Source: Mesorhizobium sp. J8
Lineage (GTDB): Bacteria; Pseudomonadota; Alphaproteobacteria; Rhizobiales; Rhizobiaceae
Length of the DNA stretch: 64,000 nucleotides
Direction: 5' to 3'
Assembly: GCF_016591715.1 (NCBI RefSeq)
Contig: NZ_AP024109.1
Span: 5,394,001 to 5,458,000 of the forward strand
Shown here: piece after piece, positions 57,043-64,000 of the stretch
Numbering within the stretch: the first letter of the stretch is position 1
Layout: each line of letters starts with the position of its first letter
Notes under the pieces: generated by a model
What the model saw: the letters and a program-made list of their open reading frames with translations, nothing else
Database searches by the model: none
What the model was told of the DNA's origin: nothing
Position numbers and translations under genes: made by a program

Positions 57043-58059
57043 ATGACTGCTCAAAAGAAACGCCCGGCAGGGCTCGTCGCGATCGACCGCGAAATGGCGC
57101 GCCAGCACGAGGATGCGCTGGCCTCCTTCGAGAATAACAGGGATGCCGCCGCCAAGGTCGCCGCTTCGATCAGGAAGACCGGCCGGCTTGTCCTGCTCGG
57201 CATGGGCGCCTCGCATGCCGTCGCCCGCGCCGTCGAGCCGCTGTATCGCGCGCATGGCATCGACGCCATCGCGCTGCCGCTCTCGGAACAGCTTGGCCAG
57301 CCGCTGCCACTTGGCGGCAGGACGGTGATCGTGACCTCGCAGTCCGGCGAGAGCGCCGAGGTGCTGCGGTGGTTCTCCGAAACGGTTCCGCAGGCTGATA
57401 CCTTCGGCCTGACGCTGGAGGCCGGTTCCTTCCTCGGCCGTACCGTGCCTTGCCTCGTCGGCGCCGGCGGCACCGAGCTAGCCTTTGCCGCGACCCGCAG
57501 CCTGACCGTGACCTTCGCCCTGCATCTCGCCATTTTGGCTTCGCTTGGCGAAGACCCCGCCGGCGCGCTCGCCGTGCTCAAGGCGCCTGAGATGGTCGAG
57601 ATCGATGCCGCGCTCGCGGCGCTTAAGACGGTCGCGACCATCGTCACGTCCGGCCGCAAGCTTCAAGGCGTAGCCGAAGCCTTGGCGCTCGGCTTCACCG
57701 AGCTGTCGCGTCTGCCTTGTTTCTCGCTCGAAGGCGGCCAACTGCGCCACGGACCGATGGAGATGCTGGGGCCAAGCATTGGCGTCGTGCTCTTCCGCGC
57801 CAACGATCCGACCGCCGACCTCGTCACCGCCATGGCCCTGTCCGTGGTCGAGACCGGCGCGCCGCTGATCGTCTTCGACGCTTCGGGCAAACCGCCGGTC
57901 GCGGGTGCCGTGACACTGACCTTCAAACCCGCCACGGGCCTGGCGGCGATCTTCGCCATGCTGCCGGTGGCGCAACGCCTGATGATCGCCTTCGCCGATT
58001 CCCGCGTCGAGAACGCCGGAACGCCGGTGCGCACCACCAAGATCACCAGGAGCGAGTGA
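57043..58059 (+). CDS. SIS-domain protein, candidate fructosamine deglycase or aminosugar isomerase
   Basis: The 338-residue protein has two sugar-isomerase (SIS) domains: LVLLGMGASHAVARAVEPLY then TVIVTSQSGESAEVLRWF in the first, and LSRLPCFSLEGGQLRHGPME with EGGQLRHGP in the second, as in GlmS/AgaS/FrlB relatives. It lacks the glutaminase half of GlmS. With a PfkB kinase, a sugar ABC transporter and no aldolase, it fits FrlB-type cleavage of a 6-phosphorylated fructosamine, or isomerisation/deamination of an aminosugar phosphate. The start follows the previous stop by two bases. Confidence 0.85.
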   Translation: MTAQKKRPAGLVAIDREMARQHEDALASFENNRDAAAKVAASIRKTGRLVLLGMGASHAVARAVEPLYRAHGIDAIALPLSEQLGQPLPLGGRTVIVTSQSGESAEVLRWFSETVPQADTFGLTLEAGSFLGRTVPCLVGAGGTELAFAATRSLTVTFALHLAILASLGEDPAGALAVLKAPEMVEIDAALAALKTVATIVTSGRKLQGVAEALALGFTELSRLPCFSLEGGQLRHGPMEMLGPSIGVVLFRANDPTADLVTAMALSVVETGAPLIVFDASGKPPVAGAVTLTFKPATGLAAIFAMLPVAQRLMIAFADSRVENAGTPVRTTKITRSE

Positions 58060-58997
58060 TGCGGCCGCTCGCGGTGATCGGCAACGTCAATGTCGATCTG
58101 ATCGTCGGGCCGGTCGCGCCCTGGCCGAAGGCCGGCACCGAGACCGTCGTCGACCATGACGATCTGCGGGTCGGCGGCCAGGCCGGCAACACGGCGCTTG
58201 CATGGCAGGCGCTGGGCATTGATTTCGAGATCGCGGCCAATCTCGGCGACGACCAGTTCGGGCGGTGGCTGCGCGAAGCCTTCGGACGCCGGGCGCAGAA
58301 ATGGCCGGTTCGTCCCGAAGGCACGACATTGTCGGTCGGCATGACCCATCCTGACGGCGAGCGCACCTTCTTCACCACGCGCGGCCATCTGCCACGCTTC
58401 AGCCTGGGCGATGTGCTCGCGGTGGTCGACGGCAAACGGCTTTCCGGGGGCTATGCGCTGCTCTGCGGCTCTTTCCTCACCGACGACCTGACGCGCGATT
58501 ACGATGCCTTCTTCGACTGGGCCGAGGCGCACCGCATCGCCGTCGCGCTCGACACGGGCTGGCCGATCGACGGTTGGACCGAGGCGAACTGCGCCGCTGC
58601 GCGCGGCTGGCTGTCGCGCTGCGAACTGGCGCTCTTCAACGAGGTCGAGACGACGACATTGGCCGGTCTCGCAAGTCCGGCGGAAGCGGCGCGCAAGATC
58701 CGCGACGGCATGAGGAGTGGCGCGACGGTCGTCGTCAAGCGTGGGCCGGATGGGGCGATCGCCATCGGCCCCGATGGCAGGCTCATCGAAGCGGCAGCGC
58801 CTCGCGTCACCGTCGTCGACACGATCGGCGCCGGCGATGTCTTCAACGCCGCTTTCCTAGCTGCGCTGGCGCAAGGGCGGCCGCTGGAGGACTGCCTCTG
58901 CGCCGCCATTCAGGTGGCGTCGCGCGCCATCTCAACCCTGCCCCGCGACTATGGCGGGCCGATCCAATTCGAGGATGCCGCCCATGAGCGCGCTTGA
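58059..58997 (+). CDS. PfkB-family carbohydrate kinase
   Basis: The 312-residue kinase has VIGNVNVDLIVGPVAPWPKA at the N terminus, VGGQAGNTALAWQALG, and the C-terminal ATP and catalytic motif VVDTIGAGDVFNAAFLAAL with the base Asp in GAGD. Its ATG overlaps the SIS gene stop (TGATG). It probably phosphorylates the imported sugar or sugar conjugate before the SIS enzyme acts, as FrlD does for FrlB. The last 14 bases overlap the ATPase gene start. Confidence 0.9.
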   Translation: MRPLAVIGNVNVDLIVGPVAPWPKAGTETVVDHDDLRVGGQAGNTALAWQALGIDFEIAANLGDDQFGRWLREAFGRRAQKWPVRPEGTTLSVGMTHPDGERTFFTTRGHLPRFSLGDVLAVVDGKRLSGGYALLCGSFLTDDLTRDYDAFFDWAEAHRIAVALDTGWPIDGWTEANCAAARGWLSRCELALFNEVETTTLAGLASPAEAARKIRDGMRSGATVVVKRGPDGAIAIGPDGRLIEAAAPRVTVVDTIGAGDVFNAAFLAALAQGRPLEDCLCAAIQVASRAISTLPRDYGGPIQFEDAAHERA

Positions 58998-60060
58998 AAT
59001 CCGCGATGTCCGCAAGAACTACGGCAGCGTCGAGACACTGAAAGGCATCGACATCGCGCTTGAGAACGGCGAGTTCCTGGTGCTGCTCGGCTCGTCGGGC
59101 TGCGGCAAGTCCACCTTGCTCAACATCATCGCCGGTCTCGCCGAAGCAACCAGCGGCGACGTGCTGATCGGCGGCCGTTCGGTGCTTGGCGTGCATCCGA
59201 AGAACCGCGACATCGCCATGGTCTTTCAGTCCTACGCGCTCTATCCGAACCTGACGGTGAGCCGCAACATCGGCTTTGGCCTGGAGATGCGCAAGGTTCC
59301 CGCCGCCGAGCGCGACAAAGCGGTGCGCGAGACGGCGAAGCTCCTGCAGATCGAGAACCTGCTCGACCGCAAGCCCGGCCAGCTCTCCGGCGGACAGCGC
59401 CAGCGCGTCGCTATCGGCCGGGCGCTGGTGCGCAAGCCGCAGGTCTTCCTGTTCGACGAGCCGCTCTCCAACCTCGACGCCAAGCTGCGCCTGGAAATGC
59501 GCACCGAGCTCAAGCGCCTGCACGAGATGCTCAAGACCACGGTCGTCTACGTCACCCACGACCAGATCGAGGCGATGACGCTGGCGACCCGCATCGCCGT
59601 TATGCGCGACGGCCGGATCGAACAACTCGGCACGCCGGAAGAAATCTACAACCAGCCCGCGACGCTCTATGTCGCGGGCTTCGTCGGCGCGCCTTCGATG
59701 AACATGCTGGATGCGATGGTCGAGGACGGCAAGCTCGCGGTCGTCGGTACGGATGCGCGGCTGGCGCTGCCCGCGCGCTATGCGCGAGCGGCCCGCGACG
59801 GGGCGAAAGTCGTTGTCGGCATTCGGCCCGAAGCGCTCCGTCTTGGGCCAGGCAGCGGCCCCGAACTGTCTCTGCCGGTCGAGATCGATGTCGTCGAGCT
59901 GACCGGGCCCGAGCAGGTCACGACCGCCCGGATCGGCGCGCAAAGGCTGACCGCAACCCTGCCGCCGCAGGCCCGCGTTGCGAAGGGCGAGCGATGCGCG
60001 TTTGCGTTCGACGAAGACGCGCTTCGCCTGTTCGACCCGCCGACCGGCAAGGCTTTCTGA
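58984..60060 (+). CDS. CUT1 sugar ABC transporter ATPase (UgpC/MsmK-like)
   Basis: The 358-residue ATPase has Walker A GSSGCGKST near residue 36, [10 protein letters not shown], signature [15 protein letters not shown], Walker B FLFDEP, switch VVYVTHDQIEAM and a C-terminal domain with VVGIRPEALRLG. The ATG at 58984 (MSALEIRDVRKNYG) lies inside the end of the kinase gene; upstream readings of this frame lie within that gene. It completes the operon and is followed by the second mosaic repeat. Confidence 0.92.
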   Translation: MSALEIRDVRKNYGSVETLKGIDIALENGEFLVLLGSSGCGKSTLLNIIAGLAEATSGDVLIGGRSVLGVHPKNRDIAMVFQSYALYPNLTVSRNIGFGLEMRKVPAAERDKAVRETAKLLQIENLLDRKPGQLSGGQRQRVAIGRALVRKPQVFLFDEPLSNLDAKLRLEMRTELKRLHEMLKTTVVYVTHDQIEAMTLATRIAVMRDGRIEQLGTPEEIYNQPATLYVAGFVGAPSMNMLDAMVEDGKLAVVGTDARLALPARYARAARDGAKVVVGIRPEALRLGPGSGPELSLPVEIDVVELTGPEQVTTARIGAQRLTATLPPQARVAKGERCAFAFDEDALRLFDPPTGKAF

Positions 60061-60070
60061 GGAGCAATAG

Positions 60071-60204
60071 CGAGCGGTTCGGCTTCTTCAAGCAGAACCG
60101 CTCGATAGAGCAATTCCAGGAAAAGTGTAGGCGGTTTTCCGTCCGGAATTGCGTTAAAACAAATAGAAGGCGTTTCGCCGTTTCCGTGAAACGGTGAAAC
60201 GCCT
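60071..60204. repeat. Mosaic intergenic palindromes (RIME-like), three modules
   Basis: Three hairpins follow in order: CGAGCGGTTC/GAACCGCTCG (60071-60104); the CAATTCC...GGAATTG module (60111-60151) with AGGAAAAGTGT and GGCGGTTTTCCG; and AGGCGTTTCGCCGTTTC/GAAACGGTGAAACGCCT (60168-60204). The second and third match the copy at 55181-55282. It lies between convergent genes and may terminate both. Confidence 0.75.
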
Positions 60205-60209
60205 TGGTT

Positions 60210-61730
60210 TCAGTCGATGTCGAAGGACACGCCCTGTGCCAGCGGCAGCGCCTTGGAGAAGTTCACCGTGTTGGTGGCGCGGCGCATATAGGCCTTCCAG
60301 GCATCCGAGCCGCTCTCGCGGCCGCCGCCTGTCTCCTTCTCGCCGCCGAACGCCCCGCCGATCTCGGCGCCCGAAGTGCCGATGTTGACGTTGGCAATGC
60401 CGCAATCCGAGCCGTCGACGCCGAGGAAGCGCTCCGATTCCTGCAGGTCGCGGGTGAAGATCGATGACGACAGCCCTGCGCCCACCGCATTGTGCAGCTC
60501 CAGCGCCTCGTCGAAATCGGTGTATCTCATCACATAGAGGATCGGCGCGAAGGTCTCCTCCGTCACCGGCGAAACCTGCTTCGGCATCTCGACCAGCGCC
60601 GGATGCACATAATAGGCGTCCGGATGGCCGTTCTCGACGCGCGCGCCGCCCGTCACCTTGCCGCCATGCGCTTGCGCTTCCTTGAGCGCCTTCTGCATGT
60701 TGTCGAAAGCTGCCTTGTCGATGAGCGGGCCGACCAGCGCCTTGCCTTCCAGCGGATTGCCGACCGAAACGGTCTCATACGCCTTCTTCAAGCGCGGCAA
60801 GAGCGCGTCATAGACGCTGTCATGCACGAACAGGCGCCGCAGCGTCGTGCAGCGCTGGCCGGCGGTGCCCATGGCACCGAAGGCGATGGCGCGCAGCGCC
60901 ATGTCGAGATCGGCGGTGGGACAGACGATGCCTGCATTGTTGCCGCCGAGCTCCAGCACGGCACGCGCAAAGCGCTTGGCGAGCCGCGGACCGACCTCGC
61001 GACCCATGCGGGTCGAGCCGGTGGCCGAGACCAGCGGGACCTTCGGATGGTCTACCAGCACCTCGCCGACCGCGCGGTCGCCGATCAGCACCTGCAGCAG
61101 TCCTGCCGGGGCATCAGCGCCGAAGCGCTTGGCGGCGCGCCTGAAGATCGCCTCGCAGGCGAGCGCCGTCAGCGGCGTCTTTTCCGACGGCTTCCACACC
61201 ACGGCATCGCCGCAGACGAAAGCAAGGGCCGCGTTCCACGACCACACCGCGACCGGGAAGTTGAAGGCCGAAATCACGCCGACGACGCCGAGCGGGTGCC
61301 AGGTCTCCATCATGCGGTGCCCTGGGCGTTCGGTGGCGATGGTGAGGCCATAGAGCTGGCGGGAAAGACCGACGGCGAAATCGCAGATGTCGATCATCTC
61401 CTGGACCTCGCCCAGTCCCTCGGAGGGGATCTTGCCGACCTCGATCGAGACCAGCCGGCCGAGTTCGTCCTTGTGCGCGCGCAATTCCTCGCCGAGCAGG
61501 CGCACCAGTTCGCCGCGCTTCGGACCCGGCACCAGCCGCCAGGCCTGGAAGGCCGTGTGCGCGGCATCGATGGCCTTGCCGGCATTCTCCGCGGAGATCG
61601 ACTTCAACGCCGCGATCTGTTCGCCCGTCACCGGGCTGCGCACGGCGAGGTCGCCTCCGGCCAGCGCCTCCTTGGCAACGCCGAGTTTCTCCAGAAGTGA
61701 AGCCGTTTCCTTCGCTAATGTCATTTTCAT
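60210..61730 (-). CDS. Aldehyde dehydrogenase, ALDH7 (aminoadipate-semialdehyde dehydrogenase) type
   Basis: The 506-residue NAD-dependent enzyme has NFPVAVWSWNAALAFVCGDA, the cofactor motif ATGSTRMGREVG, the base Glu in VLELGGNNAGIV and the catalytic Cys in GTAGQRCTTLRRLFV, with the ALDH7 ending IGGAFGGEKETGGGRESGSD. Family members oxidise L-2-aminoadipate 6-semialdehyde in lysine breakdown (AmaB). It is convergent with the ROK operon and stands alone. If the nearby SIS enzyme releases lysine from fructoselysine, a lysine-catabolic dehydrogenase here would make sense, but this is speculation. Confidence 0.88.
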   Translation of the reverse strand: MKMTLAKETASLLEKLGVAKEALAGGDLAVRSPVTGEQIAALKSISAENAGKAIDAAHTAFQAWRLVPGPKRGELVRLLGEELRAHKDELGRLVSIEVGKIPSEGLGEVQEMIDICDFAVGLSRQLYGLTIATERPGHRMMETWHPLGVVGVISAFNFPVAVWSWNAALAFVCGDAVVWKPSEKTPLTALACEAIFRRAAKRFGADAPAGLLQVLIGDRAVGEVLVDHPKVPLVSATGSTRMGREVGPRLAKRFARAVLELGGNNAGIVCPTADLDMALRAIAFGAMGTAGQRCTTLRRLFVHDSVYDALLPRLKKAYETVSVGNPLEGKALVGPLIDKAAFDNMQKALKEAQAHGGKVTGGARVENGHPDAYYVHPALVEMPKQVSPVTEETFAPILYVMRYTDFDEALELHNAVGAGLSSSIFTRDLQESERFLGVDGSDCGIANVNIGTSGAEIGGAFGGEKETGGGRESGSDAWKAYMRRATNTVNFSKALPLAQGVSFDID

Positions 61731-61950
61731 CCCTTTCAGGTCCCGCCTCTATGGAGTGGGAATAGAGCCATGCGCCATGCCTTGGGTGTGCCCTCAGGCA
61801 CGCCTGGGCGCTTTGATGGCGTGGCATTACTCGTTTCAGGGAAAAACCGCCACCCCGGCATGGTCTAAGGCCGGGCTGCGAAATTGGGCCAGATCCGCAA
61901 ACCGAGGCCAAGGCGTGTCGAGATTCAGGTCAGGCCAATATAAACGCGCC
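61731..61950. other. Intergenic, no recognisable feature
   Basis: The 220 bases between the dehydrogenase start and the end of the sigma-factor gene contain no recognisable gene; they should carry the dehydrogenase promoter. No operator palindrome is evident. Confidence 0.4.
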
Positions 61951-63225
61951 TCACCGCGCCTTCTGGATCGACGACTTCTCGGCGCTCTCCTTGATGAGCC
62001 GGTCGATATGCATGCGGATATGCGCCGCCTCGGCGGCAGTGTTGGCCAAGGCGATGGCGCGGTCGAAGGCGACGCGCGCCTCCTCGTTGCGGCCAAGCTG
62101 CATGAGCAGCCCGCCTCTCAGCCCGAAGAAGTGGAAATAGCCCGAGAGCCGCTCTTCCAGCGGCTCGATCATGGCAAGCGCCGTTTCCGGGCCACGCACC
62201 TTGCTGACCGCGACGGCGCGGTTCAGCGTCACCACCGGCGACGGCTGCATCTGCTCCAGCAGGCCGTAGAGCAGGTCGATCTCGGTCCAGTCGGTATCCT
62301 CGGCCGTCGCCGCCCGCGCATGCAGCGCCGCGATCGCCGCCTGCACCTGATAGGGGCCGGGCTTGCGGTGGCGCAGCGCCTTGTCGACCAGCGCCAGGCC
62401 CTCGTCGATCATCTTGCGACTCCACAGCGAGCGGTCCTGGTCCTCGAGCAGGACGATCTCGCCATGCTCGTCGAAACGCGCCGGCGCCCGCGCATGCTGT
62501 AGAAGCATCAACGCCGTTAGCCCCATGATTTCCGGTTCCTGCTGGAACAGCCTGAGCAGGAGCCGGGCAAGCCGTATCGCCTCTTCGCAAAGCGGCGCGC
62601 GGGCCGGCGCCTCCCCGCCATTGCTCGAATAGCCCTCGTTGAAGATCAGATAGACCATCGCGGCAACCGCGGCGAGCCGTTCCGAGCGCTCGACCGCGCC
62701 CGGCGTCTCGAACGGCACGCCGGCGTCCGCAATGCGCGCCTTGGCGCGGGTGATGCGCTGTTCCATGGCGCTCTCACCAACGAGGAAGGCGCGCGCGATC
62801 TGCTTGACGGTGAGGCCGGAGACGATGCGCAGCGCCACCGCGATCTGCTGTGTCGCCGGCAGATCCGGATGGCAGCAGATGAAAAGGAGCCGCAGGATGT
62901 CATCGCGATAATGCGCGCCGTCCAGCCGCTCGGCCATGTCGCTCTCGGCATCCTCCAGATCGGACACCTGGTCTTCTTCCGGCATCGGCGCCTGCTTGGC
63001 GCGCTTGCGCACCGCGTCGATGCCGCTGTTGCGGCCGACGAAGATCAGCCAGGCGGCCGGATCGCGCGGCGGCCCGTTCTTGGGCCAGTTCTTGAGCGCC
63101 TTCAGGCACGCCTCCTGGAAAGCCTCTTCCGCGGCGTCGAGGTCGCGGAAGTAGCGCAGCAGCGCGCCCATCGCCTGCGGACGGGCGTTGCTGATTGCGG
63201 TGCTTATCCAGGCGAGATCCGTCAT
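61951..63225 (-). CDS. ECF RNA polymerase sigma factor (ECF42-type, with C-terminal extension)
   Basis: The 424-residue protein has a sigma region 2 (FRDLDAAEEAFQEACLKAL, then AAWLIFVGRNSGIDAVRKR) and region 4 (GLTVKQIARAFLVGESAMEQ, then RITRAKARI) in the first 175 residues. A long TPR-like extension follows (VYLIFNEGYSSN, WTEIDLLYGLLEQMQPSPVV, FHFFGLRGGLLMQLGRNEEA), as in ECF42 sigma factors that lack an anti-sigma factor. Its start overlaps the stop of the DGPF/YCII gene by four bases, the typical ECF42 partner arrangement. Confidence 0.92.
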   Translation of the reverse strand: MTDLAWISTAISNARPQAMGALLRYFRDLDAAEEAFQEACLKALKNWPKNGPPRDPAAWLIFVGRNSGIDAVRKRAKQAPMPEEDQVSDLEDAESDMAERLDGAHYRDDILRLLFICCHPDLPATQQIAVALRIVSGLTVKQIARAFLVGESAMEQRITRAKARIADAGVPFETPGAVERSERLAAVAAMVYLIFNEGYSSNGGEAPARAPLCEEAIRLARLLLRLFQQEPEIMGLTALMLLQHARAPARFDEHGEIVLLEDQDRSLWSRKMIDEGLALVDKALRHRKPGPYQVQAAIAALHARAATAEDTDWTEIDLLYGLLEQMQPSPVVTLNRAVAVSKVRGPETALAMIEPLEERLSGYFHFFGLRGGLLMQLGRNEEARVAFDRAIALANTAAEAAHIRMHIDRLIKESAEKSSIQKAR

Positions 63226-63596
63226 ACCGCGACCTTTGTCGGATTGAAGACCGAAACCGGACGGATCTCGTAGGAGCCGCCGCTCGGATTGACCTCGGAG
63301 AGTTCGCGCGCGAACTCGACGGCTTCGTCGAGATCGTTGCATTCGAGCGTGTAGAAGCCGAGGAATTGTTCTTTGGTCTCGGCGAACGGGCCATCGAGCA
63401 CGACCGGCTCGCCCTTGACCTTTCGCAGCGTCGTGGCCGCCGTCGTCGGCAAAAGCCGCGCCACGGGGCCTAGCCGGCCGGCCTTGGCGTATTTGTCCTG
63501 CACGTCGAGGATCTTTGCCATGACCTCGTCGTCCTGTTCCTTGCTCCAGGAGCAGACGACGTCTTCGGAAGCGTAGCAAAGGATGGCATAGAGCAT
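63222..63596 (-). CDS. YCII/DGPF-domain protein, partner of the ECF sigma factor
   Basis: The 124-residue YCII-related protein has the DGPF motif (LDGPFAETKEQFLGFYTLEC) near residue 67 and a C-terminal YEIRPVSVF strand. DGPF proteins are usually encoded beside ECF42 sigma factors, which control them, and their biochemical role is unsettled. An AAAGGA site precedes the ATG. Translational coupling to the sigma factor gene suggests joint regulation. It is probably cytoplasmic. Confidence 0.9.
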   Translation of the reverse strand: MLYAILCYASEDVVCSWSKEQDDEVMAKILDVQDKYAKAGRLGPVARLLPTTAATTLRKVKGEPVVLDGPFAETKEQFLGFYTLECNDLDEAVEFARELSEVNPSGGSYEIRPVSVFNPTKVAV

Positions 63597-63707
63597 GGTG
63601 TTGTCCTTTTCGTATCAAAGGACGCGACACTAGGACCCTTCCCGACACAAGGTCGATAAAAAAATTTATCGAAGGATCACGGACTTGGCGATCTCCGCGC
63701 CAGCCTG

Positions 63708-64000
63708 TCAGGCGCCATGCGCCTGCAGCCACCTGAGCACCAGCGTTTCTTCCTCGTCGAGGCCCGATATCAGGCGTTTGCGCTTGTTGGCCTCTGCCAT
63801 TTCGTCGAGCAGCCGTCCTTCGCTCCACGCCTCGAAAACCAACGGATGGATGTAGCATCTGCGGCAAACCGCCCGGGTGTTTCCCAACCGCTCGGCGACC
63901 TTGTCGACGACATTGTTGATCACCCGTTTTTGCTGTGTCTTGCTTTCCGGCAACTCGGTCCCGGCAAACAGCGACGCAGCATGGATCGTGCCGCCCCAGG
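63708..64000 (-). CDS. DNA topoisomerase IB, C-terminal part (5' end outside window)
   Basis: The open frame runs off the right edge. Its visible 96 residues begin WGGTIHAA, then KTQQKRVINNVVDKVAERL and GNTRAVCRRCYIHPLV, where Tyr is the nucleophile that forms the covalent DNA 3'-phosphotyrosine link in bacterial (poxvirus-like) type IB topoisomerases. The tail is acidic then basic. A TTG at 63953 is an internal Leu, not a start. The core and N-terminal domain lie outside the window. Confidence 0.85.
   Translation of the reverse strand, partial: WGGTIHAASLFAGTELPESKTQQKRVINNVVDKVAERLGNTRAVCRRCYIHPLVFEAWSEGRLLDEMAEANKRKRLISGLDEEETLVLRWLQAHGA

Overview
The window looks like chromosomal DNA from an alphaproteobacterium of the Rhizobiales, most like Mesorhizobium or another Phyllobacteriaceae. 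The DNA is GC-rich. It carries a CtrA/ChpT/SciP cell-cycle neighbourhood, a DUF1134 (EipA-type) envelope protein, several periplasmic-binding-protein sugar ABC transporters, and mosaic intergenic palindromes of the rhizobial RIME type. No transposase, phage gene, plasmid replication gene or CRISPR array is visible. The genus is inferred from family knowledge, not from a search.

Layout. 1-9966 is mostly core genome: a truncated TrmH/SpoU methyltransferase, a coiled-coil membrane protein, EipA, ChpT, a lone receiver protein, CtrA, a FliJ-like protein, an HxlR regulator divergent from a quinone oxidoreductase, SciP, MnmA and a Gfo/Idh/MocA dehydrogenase. A tRNA with anticodon CAT lies at 10218-10294, followed by a decayed oxidoreductase fragment.

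10571-40555 is a 30-kb sugar-acid and sugar catabolic region. It holds two CUT1 ABC transporters (10571-15561 on minus, 25300-29812 on plus), each with an RraA-fold gene in the same operon. It also holds five enolase-superfamily genes, an NAD-dependent epimerase/dehydrogenase, an aldo-keto reductase, a frameshifted NIPSNAP gene and three FCD-type GntR regulators. A CUT2 (ribose-type) transporter operon ends in a DJ-1/PfpI gene and is divergent from an iron-dependent alcohol dehydrogenase, an aldehyde dehydrogenase and an alpha/beta hydrolase. My reading is that imported sugar acids are dehydrated by the enolase-superfamily enzymes to 2-keto-3-deoxy acids, cleaved by RraA-type aldolases, and the aldehydes then oxidised or reduced. 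Substrates are not known.

40638-50096 returns to housekeeping genes (YgiQ-type radical SAM protein, RsmB, two short-chain dehydrogenases). They are interrupted at 43053-47014 by a two-gene unit: a SIR2-like NAD-binding protein whose stop codon overlaps the start of a 920-residue protein of unknown function. This is the best candidate in the window for a little-described, probably anti-phage, system.

50619-52455 holds a tandem pair of related genes of unknown function, the second broken by a frameshift. 52469-60060 is a ROK-regulated carbohydrate operon (binding protein, two permeases, SIS-domain protein, PfkB kinase, ATPase) whose gene set resembles fructosamine utilisation. The window ends with an ALDH7-type dehydrogenase, an ECF sigma factor with its DGPF/YCII partner, and the C-terminal end of a type IB topoisomerase running off the edge.
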